In this document: positions 45,083 to 56,798 of the stretch, piece by piece | How positions within the stretch are numbered: the first letter of the stretch is position 1 | Layout of the letters: each line of letters opens with the position of its first letter | Source: Pyronema omphalodes | Lineage: Eukaryota; Ascomycota; Pezizomycetes; Pezizales; Pyronemataceae | Length of the DNA stretch: 64,000 bases | Assembly (NCBI GenBank): GCA_024516155.1 | Contig: JAJJXM010000010.1 | Location: forward strand, 682,001-746,000 | Reading direction: 5' to 3' | Notes under the pieces: generated by a model | What the model was told of the DNA's origin: nothing | Seen by the model: only the letters and a program-made list of their open reading frames with translations | Databases searched by the model: none | Position numbers and translations under genes: made by a program

Positions 45083-46044
45083 TTATGCCGCCGCAACAGC
45101 CGCCGATGCCGGTGCCGCCTCGAGAACGGGCTTGGGGGCCGCCTTGTGAGTGTCCCTGAATTCTCCGCTCAAAGAGAATCCCGCCGAGTTGGTAGAGCTA
45201 AGAACAACCTCGTTTATGCTCTTGTCCGCGCGGTGGCTCAACGCACCGAATTCCTTCTTCAACTGCTCCATAAACGCCTTGATGTTGCTCTGGAGATCCT
45301 TCTCAGAGAACGCAAGCTGTCCAATAGCCATGCGAATAACACCCATACGCTCACGGTAGTCCGACTTGCCAGTAAGGTCCTTCATGGCGGTGGAAATGCT
45401 GGAAACAACGGTTCCGTTCTTGGGGGAGGGCATGAGTCCCTTAGGTCCGAGGATACGACCAAGCTTGGCCTTGTTCAGGGCGGGGAAGAGGCTCTCGTGA
45501 CAAATGATCCGGTCGAAGTCGAGTTCACCGTTCTTGATCTATTAATTTTCTTAGCCATGTATTCCGGCACCTCCGGGGCTCCCAGAACCCAATCGCCTTT
45601 TCGACCTACCTTCTCAAACACCTCATCTGTTCCAACTAATACAGCTCCGGCAGCTTTAGCAGCCTCGGCCTGATCCCCCTCTGCAATAACGCAAATGCGC
45701 ATATCAGTCTTGACGGCCTTAGGCAGTCTTATTCTTGACTTGACCGTAGGACCGGACTTCGCGGTCTTGATCTTTACGTGAAGCTCGTACTTGGTCGTAA
45801 CGGGGTTGCGGCCAACCTCCATAGCACGAATGTAACGCATGGCCTCAACGAGAGAGAATTGGTCGACCAACGAGGTGTCGACAACCCCGAAGGTGCTACG
45901 GTTGGACTTGCGCTTCACATTGCCGGCGGGTTTCTTCTGAGGGGATGCATAGTTGCGGACCTGCTGGCAGGCAAGAGGAACAATGGGCTTCGAGGCGACT
46001 GGCCGCGAGAGGCTGGAGAATGTGAGAGAGGCGCGAGGCGGCAT
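45083..46044 (-). CDS. MRPL1: Mitochondrial large-subunit ribosomal protein uL1m
   Basis: L1 stalk protein of the mitoribosome. Exons 46044-45610 and 45538-45083; 296 aa. The N-terminus (MPPRASLTFSSLSRPVASKP) is a likely mitochondrial targeting sequence. Family motifs: SLVEAMRYIRAMEVGRNPVT, VKIKTAKSGPTVKSRIRLP, GAVLVGTDEVFEK joined to IKNGELDFDRIICHESLFPA, and KLGRILGPKGLMPSPKNGTV, the signature near the C-terminal domain. The C-terminus is Ala-rich. An upstream in-frame open stretch lacks family sequence, and the ATG at 46044 best fits a presequence. The start lies 154 bp from the divergent phosphatase start. Confidence 0.93.
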
Positions 46045-46198
46045 GTTGGGCGGTGAGGTTGTTGCCCCACGTAGAACGGGCACGAGATGGTCGTGAAAAT
46101 TATGTCTGACTAAGCGAGACAGTCTTGTTTGCTTTAGGCTTAGCGTTGGCGCTGGGCGACACGACGCCCGGACAGGGTCCGATACCTTTCGCATAATT
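46045..46198. promoter_or_regulatory. Compact divergent promoter uL1m/phosphatase
   Basis: Only 154 bp separate the two start codons, so the 5' UTRs and core promoters must share or overlap. No TATA box is seen. Confidence 0.6.
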
Positions 46199-47908
46199 AT
46201 GGAGGAACGAAGGCAGTCCTGCTGGAGCAAACTCCTCAGTCGCATGGGATTCGCAGTGCTCACAGTCTCCTTTATGGTTTGTCTTTTGGCAACCGTTTTG
46301 CTCCTTCTCAACCCTACTCAGGGCCTGGCGTTCAACTCTTTAAGATTCACCGGATTACAGCAAGTGCTTCCGGGCTACCTCCAAACAGAGCAGAATGGAT
46401 GGCATGCTGAAGCTCCTATCACGAGTCTACAAAATTCCACAGAAGACTGGAATATCTTCTATCACCTCGGCGGAAATGGGCCATGGATCGAGAGAATTGA
46501 CGGAATTGTGGAAGGAGGAGTAGCTGTTCCTTCAGGTTGCGAAGTTGATATGGTGCACCTGGTACCTTCACTCTACAATTTTGGGCTTTACGAACTTCGT
46601 GAACATAAACTAAGCGTCGGTTTGTAGATGTCTCGTCATGCCGAACGGTACCCCACCCAGAAGGCGGGTATCCGTATGCTAGAAATGATCAATCGTCTCA
46701 AAGCTCATCCTGAGCCATTTGTTGGGGAGCTTTCTTTCTTGAACAACTGGACCTATTTCTCAAAGAGTCATTGCTACCCCCCCCCCCCCCCAATAAACAC
46801 CCGGTCAACTAACTTAAACAGCTCCTGGACAAGATTTTGAACAGTTAACGACTACCGGACCATATGCTGGTGTTCTCGAAGCTTTCACAACAGGCGTTAA
46901 GCTTGCCACAAGATACGGTCACTTAAAGAACTACACCGAGGAAGCAGTAACTCACGTCTGGGCCTGCGGTTGCCAACGTGTAATCGATACCGCTCGCCAC
47001 TTTTCCGCCGGTTTCTTCGGATTAGACAGCCCTCACGCACAGGTGATTACTATTCCCGAAGACGAGACGCGCGGCGGTGATACATTGACGCCTGGGTAAG
47101 CTATCCAATGGAATAATTTTCAGCTGGAGTATTGGTTAACATCATCAGTGACACCTGCTTAACCTACCTCTCCGACCTTGTTCACGGCCATGACAATGGT
47201 GCCTTCCAGCTCGCCCACTTCCAGACTACCTACCTCCCCTCCATCGCCGAGCGTCTCTCCGCCGTAAATCCCACACATCCAATCAAGCCCGCCGATGTCT
47301 ATGCCATGCAAGAGCTATGTGGCTTTGAGATGCTTGTGCGGGGCTCATCACCCTGGTGTACCGTCTTTACCCAGGAGGACTGGGCACAGTTCGAATACGC
47401 GCGTGACCTCCTTCACTACTACCGTGCTGGGCCAGGCACTCCGTACTCGATTGCCATGGGATCTCTATGGTTAAATGCAACGGCGGAGCTACTTCTTGAC
47501 GGTCCTGAAAAGCGCGGTGGTATATTTGCCTCATTCGTACACGATGGTGATATTGTGCCTATGATTACGGCGCTGGGAATTATGGAGGAGGAGCAGAGGA
47601 TGCCCACTGATCGCCTTTGGGAGGAGAGGAAATGGAAGACGTCGCAGGTTACGCCAATGGGTGGAAGGATCATCTTTGAGCGCCTTTCATGCCCCGCTGG
47701 GAAATTCGTTCGCGTAAACGTGAATGACGGTATCGTACTGCTACCGGGTTGTGTAGACGGTCCTGGTAGCAGCTGTGAGGTTGCTAAGTTTGCTGACTAT
47801 ATTAGAAAACGCAAAGAGAAGGGAGGCGATTTCAAGAAAGTGTGTGGGTTGAGCCATGAGGCGCCGGATAAGATTGATTTCTTAAGACAGCCCGGATACG
47901 AGATGTAG
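46199..47908 (+). CDS. Histidine acid phosphatase (branch 2), membrane-anchored
   Basis: Phosphomonoesterase of the histidine phosphatase superfamily (acid phosphatase/phytase branch). Exons 46199-46561, 46628-46766, 46822-47095, 47149-47908; 511 aa. Residues about 16-37 (GFAVLTVSFMVCLLATVLLL) form a signal anchor, so the enzyme probably faces the secretory lumen or outside. The catalytic motif is SRHAERYPT, at the first splice join (VHL/MSRHAERYP). The proton-donor HD is in FVHDGDIVPMITALGI. A family Cys pair region (VWACGCQRVIDTARHF) is present. Intron 2 is odd: its best donor is GTCATT, and a C15 run follows 10 nt later. A GC donor 5 nt downstream is an alternative that changes only one or two residues. 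Substrate unknown. Confidence 0.88.
46777..46791 (+). repeat. C15 homopolymer in phosphatase intron 2
   Basis: Fifteen consecutive C inside the 55-nt intron 46767-46821, between a weak donor and the CTAAC branch sequence. Confidence 0.9.
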
Positions 47909-48156
47909 AGTAGTTGCTTGTGTGCACCCAGTGCGATTTGAATGATTATTTTTACCGCTTTCGAATATATTTCGTTATATCTTGAGTAGTGTTCGTGTTT
48001 CATGTAATATCGTGGGGTGTAGTCGTGGTGTTCGTCAGGTGGGGCGGGGTGCATGTGAGAGGTAGGGAAGACGCGCTGTGTCAAGCTCCCGAAAGTCGCA
48101 CCTCAACGCCTCAACTCTCAACCCAGCACCTCGCCGCAGCCTTCACAAAAATCACC

Positions 48157-48984
48157 ATGTCTCTTCTCCCTCTACACTCAGGCCCATCGAGCATTCCGTC
48201 GTCCTCAATACCTCCCACACCCTCACCAATAACTCTCCACTTCCTCTTCACCACATCCGACGCACCCTTAGTGGTTCCAATCAGCTCCCCCAACACCACC
48301 ACCACGCATACACTCCGCACTCTAATCCGCAGTTCACGACCAAACCTCTCCTCGCGCAAGCTCCGCTTAATCCACTCCGGCAAGGTTCTCCCCGATGGGC
48401 CCTCTTTATCTCAGATACTTCCGCGGCCTACCCTCAAAGCAAAGCCAAAGCCAGATGGCACAAATAATGACCCAAAAGGAAAGCAACCAGATACAGACCC
48501 AGATCCAGCGGTGATATTTATTCACTGTTCGGTTGGACCATTATTGAGCCCTACGGAGCTTGCAACAGAGTCTTCTCCTCTTCTTGCTGCACCTACAGAA
48601 ACATATTCCTCCGCCCCAACACCATCTACAGAGCCAGCGCCTCAAGGTTTCGACCGGTTGCTTACCCAAGGATTCTCCGAGAGAGAAGTGGCGGCTTTGA
48701 GATCGCAGTTTAATCGGTTAAATCCGGATTTGTCGCCAGAGGAAATCAGGGTACTGGAAGATAGGTGGATTGATGAGAGTGTGGGGCAGGGGCAAGAAAC
48801 TATTGGGGGTGCTACAGCAGGAACATTTGAAGATATGTTTATTGGGACTGTAATAGGGTTTTTCTGGCCGGTGAGCATATGGCTGGCGAGGGAAGAGGGT
48901 GTGTTTACACAAAGGAGACAGTATGCGGTGCTAGCGGGGTTTTGTGTGAATCTCTTTTTTGGGTTGGTGAGGACCTTTGGATAG
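48157..48984 (+). CDS. Dsc E3 ubiquitin ligase complex subunit 3-like (DUF2407)
   Basis: Likely Dsc3, a membrane subunit of the Golgi Dsc E3 ligase that activates SREBP by ubiquitin-dependent cleavage and serves protein quality control. Single exon, 275 aa. The open frame continues upstream but has no ATG, so MSLLPLHSGPSS at 48157 is the start. Residues about 25-130 form a ubiquitin-like domain (ITLHFLFTTSD, TLRTLIRSSRPNLSSRKLRL, IHSGKVLPDG, FIHCSVGPLL). The C-terminal part has GFDRLLTQGFSEREVAALRS and LSPEEIRVLEDRWID, then two membrane spans (TVIGFFWPVSIWL and YAVLAGFCVNLFFGLV). The domain order matches Dsc3. Identity rests on motif memory, not alignment. Confidence 0.82.
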   Translation: MSLLPLHSGPSSIPSSSIPPTPSPITLHFLFTTSDAPLVVPISSPNTTTTHTLRTLIRSSRPNLSSRKLRLIHSGKVLPDGPSLSQILPRPTLKAKPKPDGTNNDPKGKQPDTDPDPAVIFIHCSVGPLLSPTELATESSPLLAAPTETYSSAPTPSTEPAPQGFDRLLTQGFSEREVAALRSQFNRLNPDLSPEEIRVLEDRWIDESVGQGQETIGGATAGTFEDMFIGTVIGFFWPVSIWLAREEGVFTQRRQYAVLAGFCVNLFFGLVRTFG

Positions 48985-49322
48985 ATGGGTGAGGCCAGGT
49001 CCCAAGGGAACCTAGGGCACTAAATGGCTAACAGTAAGATCATAGAGGATTGGCTATGGAGTTTAGAGTGGCTCTTGATTCGAGTGAGATATCATTAATA
49101 ACCTGTCGTGTCATTGAGACTGAAGGGCACGCGCTTTATATATACAATAATGGAGTAAAAACTTATTGGGCCACAATTGGACGCATCAAATCATGTGGAC
49201 CCAGCGAGTACGTGTAGATGGCGATATCAAACTATTTCCACAATCTATACACCTTCCTGCACGCTCTACTTTTGCGCTTTTAAACATAGTCCACCGGAAA
49301 TGAATATTTACCGAAAAGAAAT
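48985..49322. other. Convergent intergenic region DSC3/ATP5
   Basis: 338 bp between two gene 3' ends. No ORF of note. Confidence 0.6.
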
Positions 49323-50151
49323 TTACAAAGCGTCGGTCAAGAGCTTGTTGAGCTTGGACATCTTGGAGGAGATGGAAAGGTCGATGGTCCGGTCACCGAC
49401 CTCAACAACGAGTCCTCCGAGGATGGAGGGGTCGACCTATAATAATGCGTCAATACAATGATCCTAAGTTGAGTATTCGCAGTCAGTCGGTAGTACGGAC
49501 CTTGTTGACGATCTTCAACTTCTGTCCCTGTGCGACGAAAGAAGACTTGGAGATAGCAGCCTCAAGTCTGTTCTTGGTCTTGGTGTCCAACTCCTGTTTT
49601 CCATCTATCAGCACTCTTGACCCATCCCGATGGTAGCATCGCAACTCACAACAGCGGAGGTGATGGTAGTCTCAACCTCACCACGGTGAGCGCCCATAAG
49701 GACACCGAACTTCTCGATGATACCACCGACGAGTCCGAGACGGTTGTTCTCGGCGAGGACCTCAAGAAGGTTCTTAACGGTCTTGTCCTGGCCAGCAACC
49801 TTCAAGACCTCAGAGATGACAGCCTTCTTGTCCTCAGCCTTAAGGGTGGGGGAAGCGAGGATGTTGGCGAGCTTGGGGTCCTTCTGGAGGGTAGCCTGAA
49901 GGGCCTTAAGGGCCTTGTCGGTAGGCTCGAGGGCGTTGGTCTTAGCGGAGGCGGTGTACTATTATGTGTAGGACATCGTCAGAATTGCCGGACGGGTCAT
50001 TGATGGAGGGGAGCGATCATACAAGGGCGGAAGCGTAGGTACCGTCGACACCGAAGAGGGCCACCGGAGGCTTGACTGACTTTGCAGCAGCGGCGGCGTA
50101 ACCGCGAACACCAGCGCGGGCGATAGTGGTGGCAGAGCGTACGGAGAACAT
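49323..50151 (-). CDS. ATP5: ATP synthase OSCP subunit (subunit 5)
   Basis: Oligomycin-sensitivity conferring protein, the top of the peripheral stalk linking F1 to the stator of mitochondrial ATP synthase. Exons: 50151-50023, 49958-49650, 49593-49501, 49436-49323; 214 aa, the normal length. The presequence is MFSVRSATTIARAGVRGYAA, followed by the N-terminal domain (PPVALFGVDGTYASALYTAS). The C-terminal domain includes LEVLAENNRLGLVGGIIEKF, LKIVNK joined to VDPSILGGLVVEVGDRTIDL, and SSKMSKLNKLL. All four joins keep frame and family sequence. Highly biased codon use fits high expression. Confidence 0.96.
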
Positions 50152-51365
50152 TGCGACGATGTTGGTGGAGGGGAGAGCGTGGGGCGGCTTCAAGGTGCAA
50201 GTGGTGATGTTAACGATGGGGCTCTCGGGAGAAAACTGGTGATTGAGGTTCCGCCGGAACGATCACTCGGACCGAGCCAATCAGAGCGCTTCCACGTGAC
50301 TGGCCAACTTTTGACGCCTCACGTTGGGCGGCGGCAACGGTTACGCTGCATATCGATTTGATTCGAGTAAAAGAATTGGGGACCTGAACTTTAAAGGTAC
50401 TTTTGAATGTAACTGAAAGATGAATTTATTTATTTCTGTCCATCCTGCTACACGCGTTCCGATCTGTCACTCCTTCAATCCCGCTGTTCGTCCAAGCGAC
50501 GCCTCGCCAAAGGTTAATGAAGCCCAACGTGAATCACACAATATCTCAGCAATATTAGCCATAGTATAATGAATTACCATAGCAATAACATTGACATCTT
50601 CTGATACCTAAGTGAATTCACACCTTAAATCGATACGGATATACTCACATTCCTAAACCTTGTCAATGACATCCGAACTTTTGCAACTTGGGGGGGGGGG
50701 GGGGGGGGTTATTTGCAAGGCACTAACACGGTCTGGCGATGAAATTTTGAGACTCAGGTGAAGCAAAATCAAAATGGTAAATGCGGCCTTCGCCATACAT
50801 TCATGGGATAGTATGCTTGTCTCGATTTCCATGATGTTAATTTGGAGTCCTGAGATTGGTGCAAAAGTGTGTTGAGGTGAAACCTATCGAGGCTGTTCTT
50901 GTACCGCAATAAAAGAGCTTTTATTCTTTTGCTCAATTACATCTTGATCTCACGATATATACTATCTCTACAGTCTTCATCATCTTTCATCTTGTACGAG
51001 AAATTTCACGACCAGCATGACGTCATGCTGGAGAAATGAATTTACTATTGTCCGAAACAGGAGGACTGAAATAAAGTCTTTTCTACGGAATTACAATCCT
51101 ACTTTTCCGGAAGTAAGCTGTGTACGTTGAATCTATCAATAACATGGTTGGTCCGTTCGACCGCAACCATGCGTGATATGACATGATTTAACATGGTGAG
51201 AACCAGAAAGGTAGTGACGCCACACGATTTATCACTCATCTATGTCTTTTCTCGCTAAAAAAATAACACACCGCAATTCTTCAGGTATAGTCCATATACA
51301 AAAACCTCAATATATCACACTCTATTCTTGAAATATCCTAAATCTATTTCATTCCCCACGTCTAT
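50152..51365. other. Intergenic region ATP5/QNS1 with G19 tract
   Basis: 1.2 kb between the ATP5 start and the QNS1 stop codon, both on the minus strand. It holds the ATP5 promoter, AT-rich DNA and a 19-G run (50690-50708). No supported gene. Confidence 0.55.
50690..50708 (+). repeat. G19 homopolymer
   Basis: Nineteen consecutive G in AT-rich intergenic DNA. Confidence 0.95.
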
Positions 51366-53704
51366 CTATGCCTCCTTCTCCTTCTCCTTCTCCAACAACT
51401 TTGCCACTGTCGCCTCAATCTTCTTGTACGGCCAGCTGAAGGCAGGGTACAAAAACGGTCTCAAATCAAACCTATTATCGTCTGGAGAATATGCCTCAGC
51501 GTGATAAGCAGGGGTGATAGTTGTCATCTTATGTCTGTTAATAGCATAATACCAAAAGAAATTTCTAGTCTTATCGGCAATCTGTCTAGGGCTCATAACA
51601 TCACTCCACTCATGTAGAAGTTTCTCAAAAGTACCCCAAGGTCCAAGTTTATGGTTCTTTCTCAACTTTCCGAAAACCGAAAGCTCGTCATAAGTGAAAC
51701 CCATATCGGCTTCATCACTCTGAACATAGTTATGAGTGATAGGCTCTAACTCCGCAGTAGGAACAGCTGTGATGAAGTCGTGAAGAATAGGAAGCTTGAA
51801 TTCGTCTCTTGCATAGGCGATGAAAGCCTTTAGGTCGGTTTTGGAGATACCACCAATGGGGTTGATATCAGCGGAGGAACAGTCGTATTTCGTCAAGTAA
51901 CCTCTAAGAGCTTCATCGACATTTGCAGATCCTAGTACCAAGAGTCCACCACCGGAGGAACCACGGACCCAGGGAAGAAGCTGGGCGAACATGTAAGCGA
52001 GTACCATACGGAGACGGGCTTGAATATTTTGCAGAGCCAAGTTCTCGGTTTTAGTGCCGCCGTGAACTTTGAAGGTAGGGGTTTTGCCGGTGACAAAGCT
52101 GAAGAGATCGCGCACAGCTTTAACGACGGTGTCCATATTAAGGTCGACATGGTAGGCACCAATAACATTTGCGAGCTCCTTAGCACGCTCTCTAGTTTCC
52201 TTGGAGGAGTTTTCAGTGCCCATGTAAGAAGTATGGAAGATGCGGTTGGCGAGTTCCTGGGGAGTTTTAGGGATCCAATCAGAATCGGGGGCTTCTCCAC
52301 AGATACGACGGGCATCGGCAATGACGAGTTTATCGCCCTCTGCGCAGTCTTTCACGACGAGACGACACATGGAGTGGACAATGGTCGCAGTTGCGCAACT
52401 GTCGATACCACCAGATAAAGGAAGGAAGTAACCAGAGACTCCACCACAGCGGCGGAGGTAGTCCCAAAGCCAACATGCAGGTCCGAGAGCAATCTCCTCT
52501 TCTGGCTTGTGGTATTTGACTTCAATTTCCTTGGTAGGTCCAATTCGTGGGTCGACATCTGCTCCGTATTCGGAGAGGGAGATGTTGGCTTCGATACGAG
52601 GGTAGACTGGGTTCTCGGTAGCCTGCATTCCTCTGGATGGTTGGAAGCGGTAGCTACGGACCTCCTCCAAGTCCACAGTTGCAGTAACAACCTCGACATC
52701 CTTCAATGAGAACTGGGAGCCCTGAGCAACAATCTTTCCGTTGATACCAATCATAGCACAACCATCGTAGTAGAGTCTATCACCATCACAACCCTGTTGG
52801 TTTGCATATAGGTAGATACCACCACAAATTCCGGTAGCGTTGGTCATAAGCTTGATACGCTTGTCAAGCTTTCTCAACTCATGGTGAGATCCAGAGGAAT
52901 TGGTCAAGATCTCAATTCCATCAAGAGACATTCCGCTGTGTGGTGCATTGGGGGTGAAAAGCTCCTCACAAGTCTCGGCCGCAATGCAGGTGTCGAAGGT
53001 GGAGATTGCTGCGTCTCCGAAAGGAACCTTACGCTTTCCCATGATCTCGGACATCATACGGGGAAGGTAGTATTCTTCGACGTAACGAGGTCTTCCCCAT
53101 GGAGTGAAGTAACGCATCTCGCGGTAGTTTCCATCGTTGGCTAGGTAGAGCTTGGGACGAATCAAAAGAATCTCTTTATTGAGAGCGATAATGCGACAGT
53201 TGTAGTGGACGTTTTTGTGAGAAACAGGCCTTGTTTTGTTAGTCTGAGAATATTAATCCAGAAGAAATAAAGCTCACATTCCAATGTCCAATAAAATATC
53301 CTGGCAATCCTCATGGGTCAAGATCTTGACCAACATTTCCCATGAGTGAAGGTATGTGTCACCTAAAATCACTCAGTCTCGTTTTCCCAAATAATCCAGC
53401 GATAATTTCAACATACCCTCCAAAAAGTGGTCCAAACATCCATAACCGCTTTTTCCCTATTAGCAAAAGCCAAGAGTATCGAAGTTATTGTTATACACAC
53501 GTAATTTCTAGCTCTGGACCCACACGAAGAGTGGCGCCCTTGGACTTTGCGATGCGAATACTTTCGATAATTCGCTCGGCATTTCCTTCAAAGTCGAGCG
53601 CCCATTGGTTCAGCGAGCTATTTCCAGTTGTTAGTTACCAAACCGCAGAGACCAAGAACATAGGGCAAACCCTACCAAGTGGCGATAGTAGCAAGGTGGC
53701 CCAT
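51366..53704 (-). CDS. QNS1: Glutamine-dependent NAD+ synthetase
   Basis: Makes NAD+ from deamido-NAD, ATP and glutamine, the last step of all NAD routes. Exons: 53704-53676, 53617-53501, 53448-53417, 53362-53278, 53229-51366; 708 aa, as in yeast (714). Very short early exons (29 and 32 nt) are supported by the rebuilt sequence [22 protein letters not shown] and [19 protein letters not shown]. The nitrilase-type glutaminase domain shows the Glu-Lys-Cys triad: [26 protein letters not shown] and [15 protein letters not shown]. The synthetase domain has the ATP-loop [16 protein letters not shown] and then [17 protein letters not shown]. The C-terminus is a Lys/Glu run. It is divergent from DIM1. 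Confidence 0.95.
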
Positions 53705-54067
53705 CTTGAATTTGGGTCAATGAGGTTCGATAGATACGATAGGAGACAAAGTTGCGCCCCGCGATACCTTGGTGGGGTAAAGAGGCGGCATCGGCAAAAG
53801 ACGTCATACCGGGATTAGATAGCTCTTCGCGAGTCACAGGGTTAGTCAGAGACGCTTAGATATGTAGACTAGAGGCCCTAGACGCTATCCTACTGTATGT
53901 GCAGGCTGCTGTCACAGGGTTCCGTGAAGCGCGCGTAAAAAATTCTTGGGGAGCCGCACGTTGTTCTGAATTCCTTAGCACCTTCGTCCTCAACAGACCT
54001 TCAGCGAAACCACCACCACGAAACAACCTTCACGATTTCCTCCTTCTACATAACACCGACGTCCGAC
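53705..54067. promoter_or_regulatory. Divergent promoter QNS1/DIM1
   Basis: 363 bp between two opposite start codons. It contains both promoters. No clear TATA box or repeat was seen. Confidence 0.6.
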
Positions 54068-55266
<1,199 letters not shown>

Positions 55267-55269
55267 ACT

Positions 55270-55309
55270 GGGATACTGGGAAATCAGGAAACTAGGAAAC
55301 TGGGAAACT
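55270..55309 (+). repeat. Imperfect GGGAAACT minisatellite
   Basis: Four to five degenerate copies of an 8-10 bp GGAAACT unit start a few bases after the DIM1 stop codon. Confidence 0.7.
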
Positions 55310-55580
55310 CTCTAAAGAAAGCTTCAAAAATTGGGTTCTCTGGGAAGACAACAAAAGTAATGGCGTTTTGGTGTTGATTTTTTTAATGTATATGGGACTA
55401 TATGTATTTTTGTTTTCTGGTATTTCCGGTTTTTTCTGGAATTTTTGGATTGACGAACAGTTTAATCAAAAAAGTTTTACTATCGATGAGAAGTATGTAG
55501 GTACTTGATATTGATATTGATAATTTAGCTTTAAAAATTCCTTGGGTCGAAGGTTGAAGGTTAAAGGTTGAAGTTAGAAA

Positions 55581-55620
55581 TACAATACAATACAATACAA
55601 TACAATACAATACAAGACAA
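55581..55620 (+). repeat. TACAA pentanucleotide microsatellite
   Basis: Seven perfect TACAA units followed by one GACAA variant; a further TACGA lies just outside. Confidence 0.9.
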
Positions 55621-56076
55621 TACGATACTCTCTTTAACCTAATTTCTATAACCCAATCTCTTAACTCATGAAAAAAAAAAAAATTAACCCGAACCTTCTT
55701 CGAAGCCGAGGTAAAAGAAATCCATGCTGTGTAGAGGGGTGGGGGTTAGACACAATACTCGCACTACTGCTACTGCAACAAAGTTCCAAAATTCCTTTCC
55801 AAGTTTCGCCCCCTCCAATTTCTACCCTTTTCAACCATTTCTACACATCCCCACATCCTCACATCCTCCACATCCTCCACATCCTCCACAATTTCCACAC
55901 ATTTTCCAACCACCAATCCACCAATGCACACCAGTAAGTTAAATACGTAATCAACCAAAAAGACAAGAAAAAAGAAAAGAAAAACAAATCCCCAACTACA
56001 TACACATGGCGCCATAAATCGGCATAAACCGCATGATACCGGAAAATAACCCTCCCTCCCCGGCCGCGGAAAATAA

Positions 56077-56168
56077 ACCCCTCCTCCCCCCTCCCCCCCC
56101 ACCCTCCCTCCCTCCCTCCCACCCTCCCACCCTCCCCTCCCCCCCCCTCCCCTTCCCTTCCCTGCCCC
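56077..56168 (+). repeat. Homopyrimidine C/T tract (G-rich on minus strand)
   Basis: About 90 bp almost wholly C and T, with many runs of three or more C (CCCTCCC repeats). The minus strand therefore has numerous G-runs able, in principle, to form G-quadruplexes or, as duplex, triplex H-DNA. Confidence 0.85.
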
Positions 56169-56798
56169 GGAAAATATATTATCCCGGAAGGGATAAGTGG
56201 CGGTCTAGATCCTTTTGGGATATTTTCAGGGCCGTAAGAGAGAAGCTGCGCTATAGACTCAGAGATTTTGAGACGGACACTGGTGAACTGGTGAATACGT
56301 AAATACGGAAGTTACACCAGAGACCATGTAACGAAATAGAAGGGAATTAGTATTGGTTAATAAATTTAGTAAAGCAAGATACGAGACATGAAACATGAAA
56401 CATGAAACACAGGACACCAGCGCAATTTAGTAACTCGTAACTCGTAACTCGTAATTTACAAGTTTTAGGAAGCACAAAAACAAAAGAAAAGAGAAAAAAA
56501 AGTAGGGGTTATGATAATAATCCAGAGTATGTATGTGTGAAGTTAATTCGAAGTCCGTGAACATGCTACATATGTCATGCATAAAGTGTTACGAAATCCG
56601 CACTTTCCTCAAATATATTCCCTACTCAACGTTCATAAAAAAATCGTCGTTAACCCTTGCAAAAAAAACAAAAACCCAATTCCCAATTCCGAAATCCGAA
56701 ATCCAATAAATATAACATAACATAAACCAGCTGAAAATTCAAGATCCAAAACGAAAACCAACGCTTAATGACAAAAGAAAAACCAAGTTTTTGTCCGC

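Larger units (their letters stand above)
55267..56798. other. Convergent intergenic region rich in simple repeats
   Basis: 1.5 kb between the 3' ends of DIM1 and the dioxygenase. It contains imperfect GGAAACT repeats (55270-55309), a TACAA array (55581-55620), a C/T tract (56077-56168), ATGAAAC copies near 56390-56410 and GTAACTC copies near 56430-56455. Open frames across the C/T tract are low-complexity and not believed. Confidence 0.7.

Noticed and set aside
47989..48156. N-terminal extension of the Dsc3-like protein
   Set aside because: The frame is open but has no ATG before 48157, so it is 5' UTR.
55668..56302. Overlapping frames across the C/T tract
   Set aside because: Open only because the DNA is low-complexity; products are His/Pro or Gly runs.
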